Assembly: GCA_947253285.1 (NCBI GenBank)
Contig: CAMXXV010000003.1
Span: 11,462-75,461 of the forward strand
Source: an uncultured Candidatus Saccharibacteria bacterium
Lineage (GTDB): Bacteria; Patescibacteriota; Saccharimonadia; Saccharimonadales; Saccharimonadaceae
DNA length: 64,000 bases
Direction: 5' to 3'
The position numbers and the translations under genes are program-made. Positions 15,599 to 25,193 of the stretch are shown here, piece after piece. Positions within the stretch are counted from its first letter, which is position 1; each line of letters starts with the position of its first letter. Below the pieces are notes generated by a model that was given only the letters and a program-made list of their open reading frames with translations, did no database searches and was not told the DNA's origin.

Positions 15599-18499
15599 AT
15601 GATGAACGTTATACGCAATAAACCATTTTTTACCCCAGTAATACTAGCTGCAGTGATATTTAGTGTGTTCAATATTAATCCAGTTCATGCTACAGACGCC
15701 AGATATACACCAGACAACATGATGAGTCCCGGAGTGATTTCCATGGCAAAACAATGTCGCCAGGCTGACGCATGGGCTAAATTTGCTTCATATCGTATGT
15801 ATACTAGTAGTGATTTACTTGATAAACAAAATGCTTTATACACAAAATGTGTTTCTCTTGGCTATTGCTCAAAATTATCGGATGTATTAAAAGATAAAAG
15901 TAATAACGATATATATAATAATCTTTTTATAACGGCTAAGCCGAGTGATTGGAATAGACAGTCATTTGACAATAAGATAATACACCCCTTTTTCTGTAAA
16001 AATGCCTATACAAACGTTACAGACCAAGACTGCAAAGATTTTGAAAAAACTACAATAGATTCAGTAACAGCAGCATTTGACCAGAAGATGTTTTTTAAGC
16101 TAGCTACACTTTCTACCTGCCTAGCTAAGGGATTATGTAGTTTGGATGAAAACAGAACATATGTTTTATCATGCCAAACATCTAAAGATAACATAAAAAA
16201 CGGCACCGATAGAAAACCCCTTTCTGATGGCGATAATACAAGTGTAGAAGATAACAATAGATCGGTTGTAGCATCAGCTAAAGATTTGTTGCGAATATCT
16301 CTCTGCATGAGTCTAGTTGGCAAGGATAATATTGATGAGTGTGGTAACGATATAGATAATGTAATTGATGATTGTGTTAATAATATAAAAAAACAATCAC
16401 CAAATAGAAAAATTACATTAAATGATATCGGCACCTGTGCTCAAAAAGATAAGAATCTTCGAACAAAATGGAAATTACCTATTGGCTTTAATTTTAACGC
16501 AAATGATAATAACATAACCCCCGATAGCGATGACGATTCACAAAAAACTCCACCAGATGATTCTGACCAGAAAAAATGTTATGATAACGCTGGTTTATTT
16601 GGCTTCTTTTGGTGTCCTGGGCTAACCATCTTAACCGGTACACTCGATAGCCTCATTGGTCTTATTACTGGTGGTTTAAAATGGACCATTTTGGCCAATA
16701 CTTCAACATCCAGTAAGGTATCTGGTACTGCACAAGACGTACTGATAAATTCATGGCAAAAGATGGTTGCTGTGGCCAATATAGTAATTGCAGTATTATT
16801 CTTAGTAATGTTGTATAGCTACGCTATTAATACTAACGACGCACTCAAAGCATATACAGCTAAAAAATTATTGTCTCGTTTAATTATCGTTACAATTGCC
16901 GTCAACTTATCGTTCTATATCTGCGCCGCCCTAGCCGACTTATCTAATCTAGCTGGAACTGGCATTTATGACTTGATTAATAAAATTATCGGCGACACTA
17001 CCGGATTATACAGCAAAGGCAATCTACTGGACGAGATTTCCGGTGTTATTGTTGGCGCAGCATTAATCGCTATTGCATTAATGAGTTTGCAGGCCGCATC
17101 ACTTGCATTATTGATTATTTTAGCCCTAATCTCACTTCGCCAAATCGCCCTAGTTGTACTAGTTATCATATCGCCAATTGCATTTGCTTGTTATCTTCTG
17201 CCAAATACGGAAAAATGGTTTAAACATTGGTGGGATGCCTATGTCCGCCTACTAATTGTTTACCCAATGTTTATGGCAGTATGGGTATCATCTCGTTTAA
17301 TGCTGGCTCTTCTACAGGACATTGGACAAAACGATTTAATTAAAACCGCACTCGCTTCAGTTGCGCCGCTATTAGCAATCATTCCAATATTTAAACTAAG
17401 TGGTAGTATTATGGGTAAAATGACATCTGGATTGCAGGGTAGTGCAAAAAAGCATGGTTTAACCGATAGAGCAAGTAAAAATGACGCAGCTAGGCGACAA
17501 CGCGCCAAAAACTTTGCGCGCCGTAAAAGCATTGCTCTACAAAACAATTTGGCTAGGAAATCAAGTGCCGCTAAAGCGGCCGGCAATACAGGAGCTGGAG
17601 TAATAGCTGGTGGTATGAGTGTTATTATTAGCCATCTCAATGGTACACGCGCAGCAGCCGCTGACCAACGCGAACAAGTTAAGCGCGATAAGTTAATGAA
17701 AGATGCAACTAAATCAATTAACAAAGCCTATGATAAGAAGCTCAAAGAAAAACGTGATGACGATGTAACGGCAAAAATGCCCGATATCGTCGCACAAGCT
17801 GCTACTACTGACAACGAGATTGCCGATAGTCAAGTTGCCGAAGTTGCCAATACAGTTGGAACACCAGCTATTATTACTTCAACCAGCACAGGCAAACCAA
17901 CCTTAGCTGGTAGTGTGATGGTTAAATATATGGCAATGACCGGCAAAGACCTCAGTGGCAAGCAACTTGATTCTACAACCTATCAATCAGTCATTCGCTA
18001 CGCTAATGCGCACAATATTCTAAATAATTCCGAGCTCAACACCGCGCTTTATAACGTTCAAAAGAATGGCGATAAATTAGTGCGTGATGAATTTATTACT
18101 GATTACAGTAAGAATAATAAAACGCCATTGTTTGCCAATAAGAAAACTCAAAAAGACTTTATCGAACAAACCGGTGACTTCAGTAAAGAAAATCTCACCA
18201 GTATTGATAAAGTTGTCGAAGCACGAAATAAAGCACGCAAGTCATTTATTGATACAATGGGTGTTGATACTTACGTTAATCTACACCAAGAACAACGCGT
18301 ATCATTAATTGAGCAGTCTAAACAGAATCGTGATGTAACCAGTATTAAGAATATTGTAAAAGTTAATAACTTAGTCGCTGATTATTCAAACGTCAAATCA
18401 CTTCCCCCCATTACACTTAAGCACACCGAAAATATTAAGCGGTCGCTTGCTGGCTGGAACAAGGGGATAGATGATGGCAAATGGAGGTCATGGAAATGA
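15599..18499 (+). CDS. VirB6/TrbL-like polytopic protein A2 with Cys-module ectodomain
   Basis: 966 residues. The signal peptide ends near VHA-T (about 31). Two four-cysteine modules lie at C53, C84, C90, C133 and C145, C174, C180, C192. The membrane core runs from about 326 (CYDNAGLFGFFWCPG) through several helices, LRQIALVVLVIISPIA and LLPNTEKWFKHWW. Its cytoplasmic domain shares with A1 the run V-M/L-x-KY-x-AMTG, TYQSV, NILN, YNVQ-x-x-GD and FIEQTG. The start follows the previous stop by 3 bases and a second in-frame ATG is adjacent. The stop TGA overlaps the next ATG, giving an ATGA junction. Confidence 0.8.
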   Translation: MMNVIRNKPFFTPVILAAVIFSVFNINPVHATDARYTPDNMMSPGVISMAKQCRQADAWAKFASYRMYTSSDLLDKQNALYTKCVSLGYCSKLSDVLKDKSNNDIYNNLFITAKPSDWNRQSFDNKIIHPFFCKNAYTNVTDQDCKDFEKTTIDSVTAAFDQKMFFKLATLSTCLAKGLCSLDENRTYVLSCQTSKDNIKNGTDRKPLSDGDNTSVEDNNRSVVASAKDLLRISLCMSLVGKDNIDECGNDIDNVIDDCVNNIKKQSPNRKITLNDIGTCAQKDKNLRTKWKLPIGFNFNANDNNITPDSDDDSQKTPPDDSDQKKCYDNAGLFGFFWCPGLTILTGTLDSLIGLITGGLKWTILANTSTSSKVSGTAQDVLINSWQKMVAVANIVIAVLFLVMLYSYAINTNDALKAYTAKKLLSRLIIVTIAVNLSFYICAALADLSNLAGTGIYDLINKIIGDTTGLYSKGNLLDEISGVIVGAALIAIALMSLQAASLALLIILALISLRQIALVVLVIISPIAFACYLLPNTEKWFKHWWDAYVRLLIVYPMFMAVWVSSRLMLALLQDIGQNDLIKTALASVAPLLAIIPIFKLSGSIMGKMTSGLQGSAKKHGLTDRASKNDAARRQRAKNFARRKSIALQNNLARKSSAAKAAGNTGAGVIAGGMSVIISHLNGTRAAAADQREQVKRDKLMKDATKSINKAYDKKLKEKRDDDVTAKMPDIVAQAATTDNEIADSQVAEVANTVGTPAIITSTSTGKPTLAGSVMVKYMAMTGKDLSGKQLDSTTYQSVIRYANAHNILNNSELNTALYNVQKNGDKLVRDEFITDYSKNNKTPLFANKKTQKDFIEQTGDFSKENLTSIDKVVEARNKARKSFIDTMGVDTYVNLHQEQRVSLIEQSKQNRDVTSIKNIVKVNNLVADYSNVKSLPPITLKHTENIKRSLAGWNKGIDDGKWRSWK

Positions 18500-21144
18500 T
18501 TAGTGTAAAACGGGTAATTCTAATAGTGTTATGTATCGCATTAGCATGCATGCATAATACCATTATATCTAACTCCGTGAATGCCAGTGATAAAGAAAAA
18601 CCAAAAGTAACTAAAGAGCAGTGTCGCGAAGCATTCAATAAATTACCTCTCGATAAAGCAGATGGGTATCGATCATATATAATACCAAACGGTGATATAT
18701 CATACGTAACCGATAATACAGTATTAATGTGCATCAATGAACATTGGATTGTAGCATTATCTTGGGATGACGTACAAGATAATAGCTCTTATAATTGTTA
18801 TAGTAGAACAATTTTTAATATCCCATGGTGTGGTCATGAAAAACGCGATCGGCTATTATTTGACGAATTTGCACCAGAGCATTGGAATACTGAGTGTGTC
18901 AACGCAGAAGTATGTTCTAATGCTAATATGCAGTGGAATACTAATGCTTACGCTTATTTTAATCATGACAATCGCCGACACTATATTATGTCACCGATTG
19001 GCACAGCCTGTGTTAATGCTGGATACTGCCATGAGGAATCAGCCTGGGATACAAGTAATCCATGGGATATGTTTAGTTTTACCTGGGATAAATGGCTTAA
19101 TTGCGATGATGCAAGCAAAGTATATCAGTGCGCTGGTTTGGATGGAAAATCATATAGTGAAGCATTGAAAACATATGCCAATGTTGACATAATATCTTTC
19201 TGTTTAAAAAATGGTTATTGTAAAAAAAATCCAGATAATTCTACTGTTAATTGTAAGGATGCCAATAAAAAGATAGAAGACGATAAAACTGCTAACGCAA
19301 AATGTAAACAAAAATCTCAAGATGCCGCAGACGGGAAAACTAGTATTAACGATTTATTTAAGCCAACATCAAACTTACCGCCAGCTATACAAAATATGGA
19401 AACATGTCAAGATAACTCAGTCGACTTTGGCTGGATTGTCTGTCCTGGAGTAAATATTATTAGTAAGGCGGTTGATGGTATTGCTGGTATGGTAGCCGAT
19501 AGCCTTAAATGGACTATCTTGTCTGATTCCAGCAGTAATCACATTATTGATGTTTGGCAAAAACTAGTCGCCTTTGCTGATATAATATTAGCCATAATAT
19601 TCATTGTTGCTTTGTATGTGTATTCCTTGAATACTACCGGTGCTCTTGGCATGTACACCATAAAAAGCATGATGTCCCGTCTGGTTATTGTGGCTATTGC
19701 CATGAATATATCCCTTTATGTTTGTGCAGCACTAGCTGACGTTTCAAATATTCTTGGCAATGGCATATATAAGCTAATTACTGCGCAAATGGTTATCGGT
19801 AAAGATGGTGGATTAATTGCAGCTTTAGGCGGCATTGTTGGTTTTCTATTGAGTGCCATAGCCCTACTAACCCTAGCAATTCTTAATTTTTCCACCATTG
19901 CTTCTACTGCGGTAATAATTTTAGCTGTTTTAACTATGCGTCAAATCGCTTTGATTGGCCTAGTTGTAATTTCACCAGTCGCAATTGCTTGTTACTTACT
20001 ACCTAATACTGAAAAATGGTTTAAAAAATGGTGGAATTATTACTTTAAATTACTATTAGTTTACCCAATGTTTACTGCAGCCTGGGGCGCTTCACGACTA
20101 ATTAGTAACATTTTAAGTGCTAGTAAGAAATCCAATATTGTTATCGAAACCGTTGCATCAATTGCGCCACTTTTAATGATTATGCCGATTTTCCAAATGA
20201 GCGGCGCCTTAATGGGTAAATTGGCTGGACTCGGTCGAACCGCCGCAAACAAGACTGGAATGAGTCGATTTGCCAAAGACCGCGATACACGACGGCGTAA
20301 ACGCATCAGTAATAATATTCAATCTAGAAGTATTAATCTACAAAATAAACTAAATAACAGTAATAGTAAATTTGGTAGATTTGCTGGTAGTGCACTCGGA
20401 CATCTTAATGGCACTAAAGCTGCAGCAAGACAAGAACGCGCTCAAACTGCTCGCGACGAAGCCTTTAATAGTACTGTAAGCGATATTAACGATAGCCACA
20501 CCAAAGCTAAAATCAATAAGGCACACGACAAGATTGATAATATGAGCGACGCCGAATTAACTAGTATTGTTACAACCGGCAAAGCAACCTCGGCTGGTAG
20601 TAGTGTTGATCAATATGAATATAGTGCCGCCATCGAAGAAGCTGATAGACGAAACTTAATTAACGAGAATAATTACCAACAAGTATTTGCTCAGGTCCAG
20701 CAAAATGGTAGTGAGCTCGATCGTAAGGCAGTAGCTGATTCTAAATATGGTCAATATGTCTTGGGCGATAAAGGCAAGGAAGACTTTGTTAAGCAGGACA
20801 AGGCTTGGAAGAAGGGTAGCAGTATGAGTAATGATGAACTAGAAAATGCCATCGATAAATCCATCCAGGTCAACACTGGTAGCTTAAATGAAACTAGTTG
20901 GCTAAATATGGATTCCCATCAAAGGGCACTAATTGTTGACCGTGGCATTTCACGCGGCAACACCACAATTATTGATAATGTTGAAAAAGTTAACAGAAAA
21001 GTACAGAAAAACGTCTCAGTCTACGGTACGCAAGTCGATAAAGATCAGTTTAATCATACTAAAAAGCTTATTAAGGATGCACGCAATGGGGTGCCATATG
21101 CTCCAGGAGATGCTTTCAGGGACAATAAAGGTAATAAGTTTTAA
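18496..21144 (+). CDS. VirB6/TrbL-like polytopic protein B2 with Cys-module ectodomain
   Basis: 882 residues from ATG at 18496: GGAGG (18483-18487) lies 8 bases upstream and the ATG overlaps the prior stop as ATGA, so earlier in-frame ATGs at 18481 and 18490 are less likely. The signal segment is at 5-30. The ectodomain is longer and holds modules C140, C172, C178, C203 and C212, C236, C242, C253 plus extra N-terminal cysteines. The core has FGWIVCPG, MRQIALIGLVVISPVA and LLPNTEKWFKKWW. The cytoplasmic tail is homologous to B1 (FAKDRDTRRRKR, LNGTKAAA, NKFNKF-like end). Together the four genes form an A-B-A-B order. Confidence 0.8.
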   Translation: MISVKRVILIVLCIALACMHNTIISNSVNASDKEKPKVTKEQCREAFNKLPLDKADGYRSYIIPNGDISYVTDNTVLMCINEHWIVALSWDDVQDNSSYNCYSRTIFNIPWCGHEKRDRLLFDEFAPEHWNTECVNAEVCSNANMQWNTNAYAYFNHDNRRHYIMSPIGTACVNAGYCHEESAWDTSNPWDMFSFTWDKWLNCDDASKVYQCAGLDGKSYSEALKTYANVDIISFCLKNGYCKKNPDNSTVNCKDANKKIEDDKTANAKCKQKSQDAADGKTSINDLFKPTSNLPPAIQNMETCQDNSVDFGWIVCPGVNIISKAVDGIAGMVADSLKWTILSDSSSNHIIDVWQKLVAFADIILAIIFIVALYVYSLNTTGALGMYTIKSMMSRLVIVAIAMNISLYVCAALADVSNILGNGIYKLITAQMVIGKDGGLIAALGGIVGFLLSAIALLTLAILNFSTIASTAVIILAVLTMRQIALIGLVVISPVAIACYLLPNTEKWFKKWWNYYFKLLLVYPMFTAAWGASRLISNILSASKKSNIVIETVASIAPLLMIMPIFQMSGALMGKLAGLGRTAANKTGMSRFAKDRDTRRRKRISNNIQSRSINLQNKLNNSNSKFGRFAGSALGHLNGTKAAARQERAQTARDEAFNSTVSDINDSHTKAKINKAHDKIDNMSDAELTSIVTTGKATSAGSSVDQYEYSAAIEEADRRNLINENNYQQVFAQVQQNGSELDRKAVADSKYGQYVLGDKGKEDFVKQDKAWKKGSSMSNDELENAIDKSIQVNTGSLNETSWLNMDSHQRALIVDRGISRGNTTIIDNVEKVNRKVQKNVSVYGTQVDKDQFNHTKKLIKDARNGVPYAPGDAFRDNKGNKF

Positions 21145-21204
21145 CATGGATTTTTGAAAATAATTATGTTAAAATAATAGTGTAATTAGGGGATAATATA
21201 AGAG

Positions 21205-24200
21205 GTGAGCATTAAAAAAGGATTTAACCCAAATGCAGGCGATCGAACTTATCGCATTATTTTAAAGCGCTCACTCACACCAAACAACAATAACAAAACC
21301 GATTATTCCGATAGTGGACACGATTATTCCGATGATGCACCGGATTATTCAAACTATCAAGATTACTCCCCAGACCAAGAAGATAATTCTGATAATAATG
21401 ATGGCGCCGACCAAAGCGATAATATAGATGACGATGATTCTAGCGAAGACAACAATGAGTCAAAGGAAAATCGCAACAAGAGCAAAAAAAATGATAAAGA
21501 TAGTAATCGGAATAAATTACGTGATGCTGAACACGACTACGGTAGATCCAATTCAAACAAAAGATCCAATTCCTCACTAGCTAGGCGCGAACGCAGCAGC
21601 GAGGGTGGCTTTAAATATTCCGGTAGTAAATCAAGTAGAAAACATAGTGGTGGCTTTAAAGGTTTTATGAGTCAGCATAAAAGCGGTGTATTAACTGGTC
21701 TTTCTGGAACATTTGTCTTCGGTGGTATGATGTCTGGAAGCATGTTGTTATCTGGCCCAGCCCAATTTCTTCAAATCATGCACTTTATTCAAGATACATA
21801 TAACACAGTGCGCGAGATGCAAGCAACATTACGCGAATCTAAAAATATGTTATCTATTCTACGCCGCCCAAGAACTAATCTTGATGATAGTGCTCTATTA
21901 AGTAAATACGGTGAAGTTGGACTACTATCCAAGCGTAGTAGCGCTAGATATGCCAATCACTTGGATAAAAATGGTATTATAACTAAAGTAACCAAAAATG
22001 ATATTAAAATGTATATTGACCACAAGCATTTTGAGGTTGATTGGGCTTGTCGTGGACAAAACTGTGTTGCTCAACAAATGGTTAATAAATTAGGTGGTAA
22101 AATAGAGGATTATAAAGTAAATTCTAAACGTAAATCCATTGAAATAGACTTAGAGGAAGTTAGAAATAGTGGTGGTCTTTTTAAAAAACATAACTTAAGA
22201 AAATTTTTTGCTAACCTTGGTAAAAAATCTGGTATGAATTTTTGGTCACGTTGGTCAGGACAACGTGCTTTTGCAAGAGCCACCAATATAGTTTATGGCT
22301 TTCATCCATTTGCAAAAGCTAAACAATTAGCAATAGACTCAATAGAAGGTTTAATTTTACGAGCATTCCGTAAAACTAAGATTGGACAAAAAATAACAAA
22401 AGTAACTAATAAGTTCAGAAAAAGCACTTATGGAGCAGCTTTAAAATTATACAACAAAACTCGCACTTTATTTAAGAGTATGTTCGCAAAAGGAATAAAG
22501 CTAGCATTATCAAAATTCAAAAAATCTTCAAAAGGACAAGAAATTGAAAATAACGTAAATACCGCTGTTGATGGTTTCGTCAAAGACACAGCTGACCAAG
22601 AAGCAGGGCTTAGAAATAAAGTTGATTCAGCAAAAGGCTTACTCAAAAACGGTATTGGCATTATAGGTTTTATTGCATCAACCTTTTGCTCGATATTACA
22701 AGCAGATAAACAGATGGAAAAAATACGTTGGACTAATAATATAATGCCCGCTATTCAATTATCAATTGAAGTTATCGCCACGGCTGGGCAAATGATGGCT
22801 GGGCGTATGAGTATGGCGCAACTTAGCGTTATGTCGCGCAAACAATTCTACGACGATAACATACCAGACCCTGACCATCCAGGCAAATTTACCTCTTCTA
22901 GTTGGTGGGATTCTGCACCAGTTAATGCTGAACTAGGACAAGATGTTAATGCATCAAAAGATGCTAAGGTTCCTAGCGAAGTCCGTAAAGCATCCGACGG
23001 AACCTTCCTAAGTCTGTTATTTGCTACAGTAGCCGGTGGGTGGAGAACAGCAGTAAATGGTATATGTGGTGCTATTGAAATGCCTATTATTAATTTAGGA
23101 ATTGATGCGGCGGATATAGCTGTTGATTTTCTATCTGGCGGTACCACAGCTCTTGCAGGTACTTTATCTACCGCACTAGTAAACAATGGCGTTTCATTTG
23201 TTAAGGGAGAGGCTCTAGGTTGGGCAATACAACAAGGTATCTCAGTATTAACCGGAGTACCACTAGATATTACTAATCAATTACCTGCACAATTTGGTGA
23301 TATTACAGCTTATGGCTCAAAATTCAATCAATCACAAAACGGTCTACATGATAGTGGCGGTGCAGTGTTGTCGGCTAAGGCGGCGGCAGAAGTAAATCGC
23401 CAAAAAAATGTTTGGTTAGCTGAAGAATGGAATGACAAACCACTCCTTGCGAAATTATTTGATCCAACAGACTATCGTTCTGGATTAGGTATATTGGCGC
23501 GTAACGCTCGGCTTAACCCAAATCCAGAAACTATTCTAGCCTCTATTTCTAATACCTTTAAACTACTTGCTGTTGTTCCAAGTACTGCCGTTTCGTTAGC
23601 GGTAAATTCACCAGCACAAACTGCCTTAGCTGCTAGTGGTGCTCAAAAATATAATTATGACGTTGATGAAGTTGCTATACCGCCAAGTACACTGGATGCA
23701 TTTACCGAAGATGGAGATAATGGCAAAGATGACGATAAAGACGAACTCAGCAACGCCGAAAAGGTAATGAATATTTTTCATAGCGAAGAAGATGAAAAAA
23801 AGCAACTACGTGAACAGGGTAAATCTGATAGTGGTGCTGAATTTAAAGCTTGGAAATCAAATAAGGATACATATACTGATTTAGCTCACGCTTGTTTAGC
23901 TAAGGATATTAGTAGTAACGGTGTAGTATCTGATGATGATTCAACAAATAGTGAAAATGGTGGTTTTACCTTTATGTACCTTCATGGTACTAGTGAAAAT
24001 CGCGATTATATCAACTATAATTGTGCGAACAAATTAGATAAGGATAGCCCAGATTATGATGAGACATTGGCACGCATCGCTATGTATGTAGGGCCAGATA
24101 TATCACGTGCTCGCGCCACTGAATGCTTAGCCAATCCAGATGATTCCTATGCTAAACAAGCTTGCGTTGGTGCAGGTCTAGATTATGGAGATAGTAGTAA

Positions 24201-24630
24201 TACTAATAAACCCGCTAATGGAGGGCCAGGTAGTGGACCAAACACTGGTTCATTGAGTGATAGCGATATCGCAACACTAAACCCATCTGGAAGTAAAATC
24301 GTAGAAGAAGCCTTGAAGCAAGTCGGCAAACCATATGTCTATGGTGCCGCTGGACCGAATACCTTCGACTGCTCGGGTCTAACCCAGTGGGCTTATAAAT
24401 ACGGCGCTGGTATCAATATTTGTCACAACGACTTATGCCAGAAGAATGATGGTAAAACAATACCCGTTAGTGAAGCTCAGCCAGGAGATATCTTATGGAA
24501 ACCAGGTCACGTTGCTATTTATATTGGCAACGGTAAGTATGTCCACGCGCCACAACCTGGCGAAAACGTAAAAGTAACGACATTCCAGGAATGGAACCCG
24601 TGGGTATGGGCAGTAAGGTATACAAAATAA
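21205..24630 (+). CDS. Large membrane-associated protein with C-terminal NlpC/P60 peptidase
   Basis: 1141 residues. Residues 1-150 are Asp/Asn/Ser/Lys-rich and disordered. Hydrophobic segments occur at about 165-185 (GVLTGLSGTFVFGGMMSG onward), around 485-500 and 640-700, with a basic region between. The C-terminal 112 residues are an NlpC/P60 domain with catalytic C1056 (FDCSGL), H1102 (GHVAIYIG) and H1114, a fold that cleaves peptidoglycan stem peptides (usually D-Glu-diaminopimelate bonds). The start is GTG at 21205 with AGAG just before it. The location at the end of the VirB6-like series suggests a channel-linked wall hydrolase, like PrgK/VirB1 in other T4SSs; that role is inference. Confidence 0.8.
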   Translation: MSIKKGFNPNAGDRTYRIILKRSLTPNNNNKTDYSDSGHDYSDDAPDYSNYQDYSPDQEDNSDNNDGADQSDNIDDDDSSEDNNESKENRNKSKKNDKDSNRNKLRDAEHDYGRSNSNKRSNSSLARRERSSEGGFKYSGSKSSRKHSGGFKGFMSQHKSGVLTGLSGTFVFGGMMSGSMLLSGPAQFLQIMHFIQDTYNTVREMQATLRESKNMLSILRRPRTNLDDSALLSKYGEVGLLSKRSSARYANHLDKNGIITKVTKNDIKMYIDHKHFEVDWACRGQNCVAQQMVNKLGGKIEDYKVNSKRKSIEIDLEEVRNSGGLFKKHNLRKFFANLGKKSGMNFWSRWSGQRAFARATNIVYGFHPFAKAKQLAIDSIEGLILRAFRKTKIGQKITKVTNKFRKSTYGAALKLYNKTRTLFKSMFAKGIKLALSKFKKSSKGQEIENNVNTAVDGFVKDTADQEAGLRNKVDSAKGLLKNGIGIIGFIASTFCSILQADKQMEKIRWTNNIMPAIQLSIEVIATAGQMMAGRMSMAQLSVMSRKQFYDDNIPDPDHPGKFTSSSWWDSAPVNAELGQDVNASKDAKVPSEVRKASDGTFLSLLFATVAGGWRTAVNGICGAIEMPIINLGIDAADIAVDFLSGGTTALAGTLSTALVNNGVSFVKGEALGWAIQQGISVLTGVPLDITNQLPAQFGDITAYGSKFNQSQNGLHDSGGAVLSAKAAAEVNRQKNVWLAEEWNDKPLLAKLFDPTDYRSGLGILARNARLNPNPETILASISNTFKLLAVVPSTAVSLAVNSPAQTALAASGAQKYNYDVDEVAIPPSTLDAFTEDGDNGKDDDKDELSNAEKVMNIFHSEEDEKKQLREQGKSDSGAEFKAWKSNKDTYTDLAHACLAKDISSNGVVSDDDSTNSENGGFTFMYLHGTSENRDYINYNCANKLDKDSPDYDETLARIAMYVGPDISRARATECLANPDDSYAKQACVGAGLDYGDSSNTNKPANGGPGSGPNTGSLSDSDIATLNPSGSKIVEEALKQVGKPYVYGAAGPNTFDCSGLTQWAYKYGAGINICHNDLCQKNDGKTIPVSEAQPGDILWKPGHVAIYIGNGKYVHAPQPGENVKVTTFQEWNPWVWAVRYTK

Positions 24631-25193
24631 TGATTAAACAATTTAATTTACGCGTTATAATACCTGCTATAGTAGCAATAACAGTAATATTGTTATTGAT
24701 ACTGTTAAGTATTAATAAATCAGGTCATATAGTTGATATCAATAAAAAATCCGTTACCAATACTTACCGTAATACTAGCTTAAAAAACAATAGTAATATA
24801 TATGATTATAATGATAATAAATATAAGTTATCACTACATGTATCCAATATTGATACTTTACTAGACTCAATGTCAAAATCAGAACTCGATAATATTTTAT
24901 CTCAACTAGCATTCACTATTTCTTTAAATACTAGCGGTATTAATGAAACATCCGTAATTATAGAAAAAGAATCCTTTAGACAAACATACAATGATAAACA
25001 AATGGCTTATAATATCAAATTTTCAGTAAATTTACCAGATTTGAAGCAAAGCTACATCGTAAAAGATATTTATTCATTGTTACCCCAATACGCTTCTCAC
25101 TTATATGATGATACTCAATGGGTATTATGTCCAACTGGAAATGATGTAATGTATAATGATTTTAACTGCAAAGATAGGACTATGATACAATGA
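24630..25193 (+). CDS. Small membrane-anchored protein, first of a pair (position of a VirB8-like subunit)
   Basis: 187 residues from ATG at 24630, which overlaps the previous stop as TAATG; an upstream in-frame ATG at 24591 would sit inside the NlpC/P60 domain. One N-terminal helix (about 8-28, VIIPAIVAITVILLLILLSI) and an exported domain of about 150 residues with a predicted strand-helix-strand pattern. No family is recognised. Layout resembles the protein at 27100-27666. Single-pass proteins with a small exported alpha/beta domain are typical of VirB8/TcpC subunits, but no sequence motif proves this. Confidence 0.6.
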   Translation: MIKQFNLRVIIPAIVAITVILLLILLSINKSGHIVDINKKSVTNTYRNTSLKNNSNIYDYNDNKYKLSLHVSNIDTLLDSMSKSELDNILSQLAFTISLNTSGINETSVIIEKESFRQTYNDKQMAYNIKFSVNLPDLKQSYIVKDIYSLLPQYASHLYDDTQWVLCPTGNDVMYNDFNCKDRTMIQ

